Under the pieces are notes generated by a model. That model was given only the letters and a program-made list of their open reading frames with translations. It made no database searches and was not told where the DNA came from. DNA of 64,000 nucleotides from assembly GCF_037055325.1 (NCBI RefSeq), contig NZ_CP146373.1:1-64000 (forward strand), given 5' to 3'. This document shows positions 17,098 through 26,152 of this stretch, piece by piece. Position 1 is the first letter of the stretch, and every line of letters starts with the position of its first letter. This stretch comes from Arachnia propionica. GTDB lineage: Bacteria > Actinomycetota > Actinomycetes > Propionibacteriales > Propionibacteriaceae. Both the position numbers and the translations under genes were made by a program.

Positions 17098-20015
17098 GGC
17101 TGGTCTCCGAATCGGAGGCTGCTCGGCGAGGGGACGAGTCCTGGCTCGAGCCGGTGACTGAGCTGCAGTGCGGCACCTGCCCTACCGGACATGAGCCCGG
17201 GGCTCAGGGCATAGCGACCTTGTTCGGTTCTGAAGTACTCGGCGATCTGGCTAGGAGAGCACCACGTCTCCTCCAGGCCGCTTCTCAGGGGCGTTGCCTC
17301 GGGAAAAACTGGTTCCAGATCTCGCAGGACTTGGGCGCTGCCCAGTGCTCCGTGGCAGAGGACCGGTGGGGCACCTATCTCGACAATCTCAAGCTGGTGG
17401 ATGAGATCCACCACTCGCTCGCGTTCAATGAGCCCCGCCTCGTGAGCTTGACCGAAGGCGACCAGCAGCCCTGCGATCCCATTGCACCAGGAATCGGATT
17501 GTTTGTCAGCGAAGTCCCGGTACAGCTGCGTGGGGCCGTTGCCCGTTCGGTACTCGGACTCAATCAGCTGCACGAGCTCGCCGACGAGGTTCCGGCTGGA
17601 GGTATTGCCGTGAATGGCGTCGATCGAACTGAAAAACCAGATGATTTGCCCGATACCATGGGCCAAGCCAGATGGCAGGTTCGGACCTTCCGAGAGGATC
17701 CGGCTGCGAGCAGCTGCGACCCACCTCTCCACGATGTCGGGAGTTACGGGCAGTTTTCCGGTGCTGCGCAACCTCATGACCAGTGAAGCACTGTCCCCGC
17801 TGATCATGTCGAACGAAGTCGGCAGCAGGTGAAGCATCTTCTCTGGTAGAAGTTCCCAGGAACTCTTGGCCTGTCGGATCCACTCCTGGTTCCCGGCAAC
17901 CCTGCCGCTGGCGTGCATCGCCCACAGAAGCCCAGAGACACCCGAGAAAGCACCGGTTCCCGAGGCCAGGACGCTGCGGAGTTCGTATGTGGCATCCCCA
18001 AAGATTTCAGCAGCCCGATCGAACACGGACTTGGCGCAGGCCGCGGCTTTGCGATCTCCCAAGATCTCTCCGGCTATCGCCAGGGCCATCGCCGGTCCCA
18101 CTCGACCTGCATAGAGGTCGTAGCCCAGAACGCCTGGGGACCACTGTCCACTTCCGAACCGAGCAACAGGGCCTATCCATGTTCGTGGGAGATGATCGTA
18201 TCTGTCATCCTTGATGCGCTCGGACAGTGTATTCACCAACTCGCGCAGGGACGCGGCGACCGCATCGCGGCTTGAATCACGACAGACCGTCTGCGACCGC
18301 TCTGCCCCATCGTCGCTCGTGAGAGCGAAACGGTTGTTCGCATGGGGGTCAGTCAGTTTTGCTACGAAAGCGAGCCGAATCAGGCGCGCCTGGAAAGCCA
18401 TGTCTTCTTCGCCAAGCCGAGTCATCTTCTCCAGGAAGGCTTGACGTGGGCTTGTGGCCAACGTTGCGATCTTCTGATTCCGGTGGTAAACACCGTTGTG
18501 CTCGAACTGGGTGTTGAAGTAAGGTACATCGCCCTGCCAGAGCTGCTCACACTCAGCTTCGACGATCGCAGGGTCACTGGAGACGCTGAGGATGACTGCT
18601 CTCGAGAGCAAACCTTTGGCAACAGTCAAGCTACGCGAGGCCTCGGGGCCAGTGAGAGTGCGCAGCAGTTGGATGTATTTGACTGTCGGGTTGTGGATGT
18701 AGCGCAGTTCAGCTCCCTCGAAGGATGTGAGAACCAATGCGATGAAATCGTCTCGGTGTTCTATGATCCTGCGGTAGGTATCGAGAAATCCGGTCTCTAC
18801 CTGCTTGCAGGCTTGATTAACGAAGGCCCGGGCAGCTGCGTCGTCCACCGGGCTTGGTGGTTCCTGGGCGGGCTCCCAGACGACCCGGATTTCGGAGGAG
18901 AAGGGATTGAGGACTTTGTAGTCACGGAATGGACTGCTTCCGTATTGCTCGCCTGAGCCGGCAAACCCAACATCAATGCTTCCCGTGTTTTTCTGCGACG
19001 AGATGATCATGGGTAGGACGCCAGTCCCGTAAACTGAGCGGTGCAGGGCGTTGTAGGCGCTGGAGGAGGACTCAGTCTTCCCCACCCTTACACGGGTCGG
19101 ATGGAAGAGGGATTCCAGGTCGATGCAGACCGCCCCTCTATCGGTCCACATGATGTTGGTGTAGTGCATGTCGATGGCGTCCAGCATGTACATGAGACAA
19201 GCCAGTCGTCCGACCTGATGAAGGTCCGGTTCTTGGCTGACCTGCGTCAGGTATGCGGTGAACCCACACTTTCCCAGGTCCAAGACCCGGAGGCTGGGAA
19301 GATCCTGTCCAAGTATTCTGCTCAGCCCGCAAACGAGCTGGGCGAATCCGGCCTCTCCGGAGACTGCACGGGGCTTGAAAACGACTTTGCTTCTGTCCTC
19401 GAACTCAATCAGTGCCACTGCCCTGCCATTGTTGTGAGTGTCTCCCGTGGAATCGATCGCTCTAATTCGTGCATCGAGAGGGATTCCGAAGATCTTTGCC
19501 AACTCCGCCCGGTGTTCGGTAACGATTGTGACAACTTCGATGATGGCGCGAGCCCGGTGACGCAGGAGCTCTGTCGTCCGACTCCAAATGATCGGATACT
19601 GGTTGGAGAAATCAACGAATTCATTCGTGAGGGTGAACTGCTCGTAGTCGATGTACTGTTCTCTCGGGTCTTCGCGGCGTCCCGGATGTCGCTTGACATC
19701 TTCTGCGAAGCTTCTCACCATATTCTGTGCTGCCAGCTGTGCAAGCTCGTCACAGCTGGAAGCACAGAAGTTTAGTGGACTTTCAAGGAAGGGTTCCAGA
19801 GACGGATCCCAGGTTTCCTTCCACAGTTCGGTTGCGATCGCCTTGCACAGAAGGTGGAATGGGTACTCCTCCCTCGTGAGGGAGACTTCGTGACATGTGA
19901 GTGGAACTGGAGTGAAAAATGAATATTCATTCATGCACTCAAGAAGCGGGGTGACATGTTTCTCAAAGTCATCTTTCGTCAGTTCGGGATACATCCCCTT
20001 CTCGAAGGTGATCAT
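17094..20015 (-). CDS. lanM1: Class II lanthipeptide synthetase LanM1 (intact)
   Basis: This 973-residue bifunctional enzyme dehydrates Ser/Thr in a precursor peptide and closes lanthionine rings. The dehydratase half has VVFKPRAVSG and the catalytic stretch AIDMHYTNIMW followed by CIDLESLFHP. The LanC-like cyclase half carries zinc-ligand motifs SWCNG and LCHG. ATG 20015 lies 15 nt after lanA2 with an AGGTGG site. By analogy with ltnM1, the gene next to the precursors would process the alpha peptide LanA1; that pairing is inferred. The coding sequence appears undamaged. Confidence 0.96.
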   Translation of the reverse strand: MITFEKGMYPELTKDDFEKHVTPLLECMNEYSFFTPVPLTCHEVSLTREEYPFHLLCKAIATELWKETWDPSLEPFLESPLNFCASSCDELAQLAAQNMVRSFAEDVKRHPGRREDPREQYIDYEQFTLTNEFVDFSNQYPIIWSRTTELLRHRARAIIEVVTIVTEHRAELAKIFGIPLDARIRAIDSTGDTHNNGRAVALIEFEDRSKVVFKPRAVSGEAGFAQLVCGLSRILGQDLPSLRVLDLGKCGFTAYLTQVSQEPDLHQVGRLACLMYMLDAIDMHYTNIMWTDRGAVCIDLESLFHPTRVRVGKTESSSSAYNALHRSVYGTGVLPMIISSQKNTGSIDVGFAGSGEQYGSSPFRDYKVLNPFSSEIRVVWEPAQEPPSPVDDAAARAFVNQACKQVETGFLDTYRRIIEHRDDFIALVLTSFEGAELRYIHNPTVKYIQLLRTLTGPEASRSLTVAKGLLSRAVILSVSSDPAIVEAECEQLWQGDVPYFNTQFEHNGVYHRNQKIATLATSPRQAFLEKMTRLGEEDMAFQARLIRLAFVAKLTDPHANNRFALTSDDGAERSQTVCRDSSRDAVAASLRELVNTLSERIKDDRYDHLPRTWIGPVARFGSGQWSPGVLGYDLYAGRVGPAMALAIAGEILGDRKAAACAKSVFDRAAEIFGDATYELRSVLASGTGAFSGVSGLLWAMHASGRVAGNQEWIRQAKSSWELLPEKMLHLLPTSFDMISGDSASLVMRLRSTGKLPVTPDIVERWVAAARSRILSEGPNLPSGLAHGIGQIIWFFSSIDAIHGNTSSRNLVGELVQLIESEYRTGNGPTQLYRDFADKQSDSWCNGIAGLLVAFGQAHEAGLIERERVVDLIHQLEIVEIGAPPVLCHGALGSAQVLRDLEPVFPEATPLRSGLEETWCSPSQIAEYFRTEQGRYALSPGLMSGRAGAALQLSHRLEPGLVPSPSSLRFGDQP

Positions 20016-20030
20016 TGTCTACCACCTAAG

Positions 20031-20195
20031 TCAGCACTGCCTAGTGCAGGCGGTAGTGGGGCAGGTGTTGCTGGAGATGTATGCCGTGACTATTGAGAGA
20101 ATGGCGGGAGTACCGCCACCATCGACGTCTTCCTCCGAGAGGGAAATCATGTCCGACTCGAGGTACTGACCGAGCTCCAGATTTTCTTCCTTCAT
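20031..20195 (-). CDS. lanA2: Lantibiotic beta precursor peptide LanA2 (lacticin 3147 A2-like)
   Basis: The 54-residue peptide starts at ATG 20195 behind AAGGAAAG. The leader contains LELGQYLESDMISL and ends in a double glycine (EEDVDGG). The predicted core begins GTPAILS and ends SSNTCPTTACTRQC. It closely resembles the beta peptide of lacticin 3147 as recalled (AYISTNTCPTTKCTRAC). Three cysteines and flanking Thr/Ser residues allow three thioether rings. Ser7 of the core aligns with a Ser that becomes D-Ala in lacticin A2. Its expected synthetase, LanM2, is disrupted. Confidence 0.95.
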   Translation of the reverse strand: MKEENLELGQYLESDMISLSEEDVDGGGTPAILSIVTAYISSNTCPTTACTRQC

Positions 20196-20250
20196 TTTCT
20201 TTCCTTAGGGGTTAGGTTTATTCATTCTGGGAATGAGAGGGTGAGGCTCA

Positions 20251-20424
20251 CTAGCACCATTTAATGCACTCCTTAGTGATGGTGCACCAATCCCCATTGT
20301 TTCCCCAGCGATCACTGAGAGAGAACGTATTGGTCGTGCATGCCCCAAAAACATCGGTGTCGAATTCCTGTTCAGCGACTTCTTGCATCCAGGTGACGTC
20401 CTGGAAATCGTTCGTGTTCTGCAT
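20251..20424 (-). CDS. lanA1: Lantibiotic alpha precursor peptide LanA1 (lacticin 3147 A1-like)
   Basis: The 57-residue peptide starts at ATG 20424 behind the strong site GGAGGAGGTG. The leader has DVTWMQEVAEQEFDTDVFGA, with cleavage expected after FGA. The 29-residue core begins CTTNTFSLSDRWGNNG and ends DWCTITKECIKWC. It is nearly superimposable on lacticin 3147 A1 as recalled (CSTNTFSLSDYWGNNG...). The mersacidin-like CTxTxEC ring that binds lipid II is preserved. Ser7 of the core matches the D-Ala position of lacticin A1. It is the first gene of the operon. Confidence 0.96.
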   Translation of the reverse strand: MQNTNDFQDVTWMQEVAEQEFDTDVFGACTTNTFSLSDRWGNNGDWCTITKECIKWC

Positions 20425-20737
20425 TTTTCACCTCCTCCGCTGCGATAGCTAGAACTTTATGTAGAGGTCTTGGGTGAGCACAACCATCCGTCTCCCTAAG
20501 TTGATGAAATGGACTTCAGGTATCCAGTAAATTTGATCGATGAGCATGGTCAGAGCAATGTTTACTGGTGCTTGACCCACGTGATGGTTGGTTGGTCTAA
20601 CCCTTCCGAATGGAGTGTCATGCCTGTCGCTGTGGCACAGGCGAACCGGACTGCATCAACTTTGGGGGATGCAGACAATGCAATTCCTGTATGACGTGCC
20701 ATAGTGGTTGGAAGTGTTTACTGGATTGGGAGCAGAC
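20425..20737. promoter_or_regulatory. Divergent promoter region between lanA1 and lanFE
   Basis: This 313-bp stretch separates the biosynthetic operon (minus) from the transporter genes (plus). A plausible plus-strand promoter is TTGACC (20572-20577), an 18-bp spacer, then TCTAAC (20596-20601). No convincing gene is present: a 61-codon plus frame at 20509-20694 lacks a ribosome site and family features. A lanA1 promoter should lie at about 20450-20500 but is not clear. No LanR/LanK regulator gene adjoins. Confidence 0.5.
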
Positions 20738-21646
20738 ATGAAGAAGGTCATCGTCGCTGACAACGTGACTCGCACCTACGGTAAGTTCACGGCCGTGAAC
20801 GGGGTGTCGTTTCATGTCGCACAAGGTGAGCTGGTCGCGTTGCTGGGATCGAACGGTGCCGGCAAGACCTCGTTGCTGGAGGTGCTCCAGGGGAGTACGC
20901 GTTCCAATGGTGGTTGCGTCCAGGTCTTCGGGCTCGATCCCATCGCGGATCGAGCCGTCATTCGTCAACGCTCGGGCATCATGCTTCAGGAAGCGGGATT
21001 CGCCAAGGACCTCACCGTGCGGGAGACCCTGGTCATGTGGGCCGGAACCCTGACAGCTCCCCGTCCCGTGGAGGAGTCCCTGGCTATGTGCAGCCTTGAG
21101 AATCGCGCCAACATCCGGGTGGGAAGCCTCTCCGGAGGGGAACGTCGCCGCCTGGACCTGGCGATGGCCACCCTTGGGCGTCCTGAATTGCTGTTCATGG
21201 ATGAGCCCACCACCGGGCTCGATCCTGCGGTTCGCCAGCACACATGGGAATTGGTCAGGCGCATGCTCAATGAGGGATCGACCGTGTTGCTCACCACCCA
21301 TTACATGGAGGAGGCCGAGGAACTCGCGGACCGCATCCTCATCATGGACAAGGGACGCATCCTGACCGAGGGCTCGGTCGCTGACATCGTGTCTCGGCAT
21401 CCCTGTGAAATCACCTTCACGGACGTCGAGGTCAGCGATGTCGAGTTCGAAAGGCTGTCGCACGTGGTGTGTCCGGTCAGCCATGATCGGGGAATCACCC
21501 GCGTGCTGAGCACCGACCTCCACGACACGCTTCGTGAGCTGCTGGCTCTGGCTGACAGTCGCAACATTCACCTGGATGGACTCAATGCCCGGGCGGCGTC
21601 CTTGGAATCAGCCTTCCTTCGCATCACATCGAGGAGCCATTCATGA
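20738..21646 (+). CDS. lanF: ABC transporter ATPase, likely lantibiotic immunity LanF
   Basis: The 302-residue ATPase starts at ATG 20738 (site GGGAG). It has Walker A GSNGAGKT, signature LSGGERRRLD and Walker B LLFMDEPTTGLD, followed by an H-loop TTHYMEE, as in CcmA/DrrA-type exporters. It overlaps the permease gene by four bases (ATGA). Divergent orientation next to the lanthipeptide precursors points to self-protection by expelling the peptides from the membrane, as proposed for LanFE(G). A general exporter role cannot be excluded. Confidence 0.9.
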   Translation: MKKVIVADNVTRTYGKFTAVNGVSFHVAQGELVALLGSNGAGKTSLLEVLQGSTRSNGGCVQVFGLDPIADRAVIRQRSGIMLQEAGFAKDLTVRETLVMWAGTLTAPRPVEESLAMCSLENRANIRVGSLSGGERRRLDLAMATLGRPELLFMDEPTTGLDPAVRQHTWELVRRMLNEGSTVLLTTHYMEEAEELADRILIMDKGRILTEGSVADIVSRHPCEITFTDVEVSDVEFERLSHVVCPVSHDRGITRVLSTDLHDTLRELLALADSRNIHLDGLNARAASLESAFLRITSRSHS

Positions 21647-22428
21647 TCGCAACATTTTTCCGTCGCACATGGGCCATTTCCAAGGCCGAGACGAGCCTCT
21701 ATATGCGGAATCGCTCCATTGCGCTCACCGCGCTCCTGTTCACTCCCGTACTGGTGCTTGTCAACAGCCCCGTGATCCTGCGGGAGGAGGGCAATGTCTC
21801 CATACCCACAATGGTCCTTCAGCTGGTGGTGAACACGAGTCTGCTGCTGGTCGTGTATTTCAACTTGACGGCCATTTTCGTGGCACGTCGAGAGGACGGT
21901 GTCTTCCAGCGTATGGACACCGGAGAAGCAACCCGGTGGGAAACCGTGGTGGCCACCACCGTGCCCAGCGCTGCTGTGTTGTTGCTCCAAGTGCTCTGTG
22001 GGCTGCTTCTGGCCGGTCTGATTGCGAGGGCATGGCCTGTCGCGAATCCTCTGCTCCTGATGCTGGCCCTGCTGTTGTCCCTCGCCCTGTTTGCGGCGTG
22101 TGCCGCGTTCACGTCGTCGTTCTGCCGAACCGTCGAATCGGCTCAATACGGGGCGCTGCCCGGGTTTTTGTTCTTCTACCTTCTCTCGGGCCTCATTATT
22201 CCGCTTCAGTTGTTTCCTGAACCGGTACCGACCATATCCAGGTGGAGCCCATTGATCGCCGTCAATCATCTCTTGACCCTCAGCTCGGGGACGGACCCGC
22301 TGACCAACCAGAGCACCACTTTCCTCCAGTCGTGGATCCACGCCGGGCAGCCTCTGGCCGCATTGACGGTGTGGCTGGTGTTGTTTGCTTACCTGGCGCG
22401 GCGTCACATGCGCTTCAACCGTCGCTGA
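21643..22428 (+). CDS. lanE: ABC-2 permease, likely lantibiotic immunity LanE
   Basis: The 261-residue membrane protein has six hydrophobic segments and the ABC-2 signature region near LLSGLIIPLQLFPEPVPTISRWSPL. It is translationally coupled to the ATPase gene and would form the membrane channel of the exporter. A separate LanG-type second permease is absent, so the transporter may be a homodimer. The immunity assignment rests on neighbourhood. Confidence 0.88.
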   Translation: MIATFFRRTWAISKAETSLYMRNRSIALTALLFTPVLVLVNSPVILREEGNVSIPTMVLQLVVNTSLLLVVYFNLTAIFVARREDGVFQRMDTGEATRWETVVATTVPSAAVLLLQVLCGLLLAGLIARAWPVANPLLLMLALLLSLALFAACAAFTSSFCRTVESAQYGALPGFLFFYLLSGLIIPLQLFPEPVPTISRWSPLIAVNHLLTLSSGTDPLTNQSTTFLQSWIHAGQPLAALTVWLVLFAYLARRHMRFNRR

Positions 22429-22464
22429 GCACCGGGTCGAGAGCGGAAAGGACGGACTGCCACG

Positions 22465-22867
22465 ATGATTGTGGACTCGTCGGTGCTGATCGCCTTGATC
22501 CTGCAGGAACCGGGGCACCAGAAGGTCGGTCGTGTCCTGAGAGTTGAGGACACACTCCACATGTCCACCGCCACATGGGTTGCGTTGGGGGTGGTTGCTG
22601 ATCGTCGGCTGTCCGAGGTGAATCAGCACAGACTTGATGCCATGATTGACGGTCTGGGCATCGTTCTTGTTCCTCTCTCCGTGGGCCCAGGCCCGGCGTG
22701 CGCGGCAGGCGCACCAGCGTTACGGTCCCGGTTCTGGGTCGGCAGCGCGATTGAACATGGGCGACTGTTTCTCCTACGCTCTGGCCATCGAACTCGACGA
22801 GCCATTGTTGTTCGTCGGCGATGGCTTCACCCACACCGATGTGCAACGGGCGAACCTCGACGATTGA
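22465..22867 (+). pseudogene. PIN-domain (VapC-type) toxin, frameshifted
   Basis: From ATG 22465 the frame reads MIVDSSVLIALILQEPGH..., with the first catalytic Asp of PIN nucleases. Near 22675 the reading shifts by one base. The C-terminal part [30 protein letters not shown], with the other acidic residues, continues in another frame to 22867. Joined, the product would be about 133 residues, normal for VapC. No VapB antitoxin gene lies upstream. It is probably an inactive remnant. Confidence 0.8.
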
Positions 22868-22901
22868 GCCGACGTCGGTGTGAAGCGCCACTTCTCGTGA
22901 A

Positions 22902-23789
22902 TCACGCGGGCTTGCGCACGCCCTTGATGACAGCGATCACCAGGCCGACGACCGCCAGACTCAGGTAGCCGTACCAGAGCGGATCGAGCGAGGACGCCAG
23001 CGACGTGGTCAGGTGGTTCGCGATTCGGTTCTCCAGGGCCCAGATCAGCTGGTTGCCCAGGTTCGGGACGGTGATCATCCCGCTCACGCTGCGTGTCGCT
23101 ACGACGGCGAGTACCCCGAGCAGGGAGAACACCGTCAGCAGCACCCAGCGACCAATCCTCGTTCCGAGCAACAATCCCCCGACCAGCAACAACCCGGCAG
23201 CCACGTGGAACAGCCACCAGTACGAGGCCAGGGCCAGGATCTGGCTGGCCTGGTCGGCCTGCTGCGCCGGGATGTCGGCCACCTTGGCCTGGACTCCGGT
23301 CGGCACCTCGATCCTGTCCATGATCCCGGAGACGTTGGAACCAGCGGTTGAGCGGATGGTCTGCCACACCCTGGAGATGAGTGGATCGAGATTGATCGTG
23401 ACTGACGGTGGGGTCTTGGTTCTGCCCGAACCGTAGTCCGTGAGGTCCTTGAGCAGAGTCTCGCGGGTGTCGTTCAGCGTCGATTCCCATGCCGACTGGA
23501 CCTCGGTGTTCGACATGGCGGCATTGACCCCGGCGTCGATGGTGTTCTTCAGGGTCGCGCGAAGACCCGGAATCTTGTCCACCGAGTCCGGGAATCGCTG
23601 CTCGATCGAGCTGCGGATCATGTCGGTGGCGGTTCCCCTGACGGTCTCGTCCCTGGCGATCTCCTGAACCAGGCGCCGAGTCGAATCCGGCGAACCGGCG
23701 GTGCGGTCGGCCCATTGCAGAACCGAACCGACAAGCACACACAAGGTGGCGATCAGCAGCAGGACGGCTGCGAAGAAATTGCGGATCAT
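22902..23789 (-). CDS. Membrane protein, function unknown
   Basis: The 295-residue protein has an N-terminal helix (residues 5-25). A large exported domain (about 30-185) is rich in charged residues and Asp/Thr. Three more helices follow (about 187-205, 213-235, 263-285). The topology suggests a surface-exposed domain anchored in the membrane. It lies between the lanthipeptide island and gyrB, transcribed away from gyrB, and is probably part of the core chromosome. I do not recognise the family. Confidence 0.85.
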   Translation of the reverse strand: MIRNFFAAVLLLIATLCVLVGSVLQWADRTAGSPDSTRRLVQEIARDETVRGTATDMIRSSIEQRFPDSVDKIPGLRATLKNTIDAGVNAAMSNTEVQSAWESTLNDTRETLLKDLTDYGSGRTKTPPSVTINLDPLISRVWQTIRSTAGSNVSGIMDRIEVPTGVQAKVADIPAQQADQASQILALASYWWLFHVAAGLLLVGGLLLGTRIGRWVLLTVFSLLGVLAVVATRSVSGMITVPNLGNQLIWALENRIANHLTTSLASSLDPLWYGYLSLAVVGLVIAVIKGVRKPA

Positions 23790-24093
23790 CGGTGCTCCTC
23801 AGGTCGACGGGGCGCACACCAATGCTAGGTCCTGTTCCGGAGGTGATGTCCGGATGCGGCACATCGGATCGGGTGCTCGGTGCGCATGATCCCGGCAAAC
23901 GCCTCACGAGCTCTGGACGCCCCTGGGGCTGTATCCCGAGTCGTGCTCACCCCTGGCGGAAGGTCAGAGAGTGGATTCTGGCCGGATGGCAGGGTGTTTA
24001 GGGGATGCGGCGTACCAATTTCGAGGTAGAATTTCCAAGGTTGTACACGCCGTCGGTTCACCCGGCGGCTGTTTCATGGAATGGGAGCACCGC

Positions 24094-26118
24094 GTGACAC
24101 AAGAGCAGGCCAGCGAGTTGGAACCCCGGGACGCGGTGGCACAATCCGGCAGCACGCACACCGACGCGGCCTACGACGCGGAACAGATCTCGGTGCTGGA
24201 GGGCCTGGAGGCTGTTCGCAAACGTCCTGGCATGTACATCGGGTCCACCGGTGAACGTGGCCTGCACCACCTGGTCTACGAGATCGTGGACAACGCCGTC
24301 GACGAGTCCCTGGCCGGCTACTGCGACCAGATCGACATCGCCCTGCTTGACAACGGTGGCGTGCGCGTCGCCGACAACGGTCGTGGCATTCCCGTCAAGG
24401 AACACCCCGTCGAGAAGATCCCGACGGTGACCCTGGTACTCACCGTCCTCCACGCCGGCGGCAAGTTCGGCGACGGCGGCTACAAGGTTTCCGGCGGTCT
24501 GCATGGTGTCGGTTCATCGGTGGTCAACGCGCTGTCGCAGGAATTCACCGTCGAGGTCTCCCGCGACGGTCACCGCTACGTGCAGACCTTCGACCTGGGT
24601 GTGCCCCGCTACGACCTCAAGGAACTGGGGGAAACCGAGGACACCGGCACCACCGTCACCTTCTACCCCAGCCCGGAGATCTTCGAGACCACCGTCTTCA
24701 ACTACGAGACCCTCGCCACGCGGTTCCGCGAGATGGCATTCCTCAACAAGGGGCTCAGGATCACCCTCACCGACCTGCGCACCGTCAACCGGGAGGGCGA
24801 GGATGCCGAGGAGGAGCAGCGCCACGACTCGTTCCGTTTCGAGCACGGCCTGATCGACTACGTGCGCTACCTGTCGCAGTCGAAGGATCCCATCCACCCC
24901 AGCGTCATCGACGTTGAATCCCACGACGAAGCCCAGGGCATGAGCCTGGAGATCGCGATGCAGTGGAACGCCTCCTACGCCAGCTCGGTGCACACCTTCG
25001 CCAACACCATCAACACCCACGAGGGCGGCACCCACGAGGAGGGGTTCCGCGCGGCCCTGACCAACACCGTCAACCGCTGGGGCGAGACCTGGGGTCTGGT
25101 GAAGAAGAAGGAAGACCGGGTTTCCGGCGACGACATCCGCGAGGGCCTGACCGCCATCATCTCCATCAAGCTCGCCGAGCCCCAGTTCGAGGGCCAGACC
25201 AAGACCAAGCTCGGCAACACCGAGGCCAAGTCATTCGTGCAGAAGGTCCTCAACGACCGGTTGGGAGACTGGTTCGAACGCAACCCCGCCGAGGGCAAGG
25301 ACATCATCCGCAAGTCGCAGGCGGCCGCGCTCGCCCGGATCGCCGCCCGCAAGGCCCGCGACATGGCCCGCAACCGCAAGGGTCTCCTCGGCGGCGGTGG
25401 CCTGCCCGGCAAGCTCGTCGACTGCCAGTCCCGCAATCCCGGCGATTGCGAGGTCTTCATCGTCGAGGGTGACTCCGCGGGCGGTTCGGCACGCGGCGGG
25501 CGCGACCCGAAGACGCAGGCCATCCTCCCGATCCGCGGCAAGATTCTCAATGTCGAGAAGGCTCGCCTGGACAAGATCCTGGCCAACAAGGAGGTCGAGG
25601 CTATCATCAACGCCCTCGGCACCGGCATCCAGGAGGACTTCGACCTCGACAAGCTGCGCTACCACAAGATCGTGCTGATGGCCGATGCGGACGTCGACGG
25701 CGCCCACATCCGCACCCTCCTGCTGACGCTGCTGTTCCGGTTCATGCGTCCCCTCATCGACGCCGGCCACGTCTACCTGGCCCAGCCTCCGCTGTTCCGG
25801 CTGCGCTGGACCAACGCCCCTCACGAACTGGCCTACAACGATGAGGAACGCGACGCGATGCGCGACGCCGGGCTGGCCGCGGGCAAGAAACTGCCTAACG
25901 TCAACCCGATCCAGCGCTACAAGGGGCTCGGTGAGATGAACGCGGAAGATCTGTGGGAGACCACCATGGACCCGGCCAAGCGCATCCTGCTGCAGGTCAA
26001 CCTGCAGGACGCGGCCATGGCCGACCAGATGTTCTCCGTCCTGATGGGTGAGGACGTCGAGCAGCGGCGCAGCTTCATCCAGCACAACGCCCGCGACGTT
26101 CGGTTCCTGGACGTCTGA
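24094..26118 (+). CDS. gyrB: DNA gyrase subunit B
   Basis: The ATPase subunit of gyrase introduces negative supercoils with GyrA. GTG 24094 is preferred (site GGGAG six bases upstream), giving 674 residues; ATG 24076 is an alternative. The GHKL ATPase motifs ([35 protein letters not shown]) lie in the N-terminal half. The TOPRIM domain shows EGDSAGG and [12 protein letters not shown]. The C-terminal PFIQ-like tail ends [14 protein letters not shown]. gyrA follows 34 bp downstream. Confidence 0.98.
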   Translation: MTQEQASELEPRDAVAQSGSTHTDAAYDAEQISVLEGLEAVRKRPGMYIGSTGERGLHHLVYEIVDNAVDESLAGYCDQIDIALLDNGGVRVADNGRGIPVKEHPVEKIPTVTLVLTVLHAGGKFGDGGYKVSGGLHGVGSSVVNALSQEFTVEVSRDGHRYVQTFDLGVPRYDLKELGETEDTGTTVTFYPSPEIFETTVFNYETLATRFREMAFLNKGLRITLTDLRTVNREGEDAEEEQRHDSFRFEHGLIDYVRYLSQSKDPIHPSVIDVESHDEAQGMSLEIAMQWNASYASSVHTFANTINTHEGGTHEEGFRAALTNTVNRWGETWGLVKKKEDRVSGDDIREGLTAIISIKLAEPQFEGQTKTKLGNTEAKSFVQKVLNDRLGDWFERNPAEGKDIIRKSQAAALARIAARKARDMARNRKGLLGGGGLPGKLVDCQSRNPGDCEVFIVEGDSAGGSARGGRDPKTQAILPIRGKILNVEKARLDKILANKEVEAIINALGTGIQEDFDLDKLRYHKIVLMADADVDGAHIRTLLLTLLFRFMRPLIDAGHVYLAQPPLFRLRWTNAPHELAYNDEERDAMRDAGLAAGKKLPNVNPIQRYKGLGEMNAEDLWETTMDPAKRILLQVNLQDAAMADQMFSVLMGEDVEQRRSFIQHNARDVRFLDV

Positions 26119-26152
26119 TCCCCGCGACCGGAAGGCAAGGAGTTGGTTACCC

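Noticed and set aside
20509-20694. 61-codon plus frame in the lanA1-lanF gap as an immunity peptide
   Set aside because: No ribosome site, no membrane helix, and it overlaps the likely lanF promoter.
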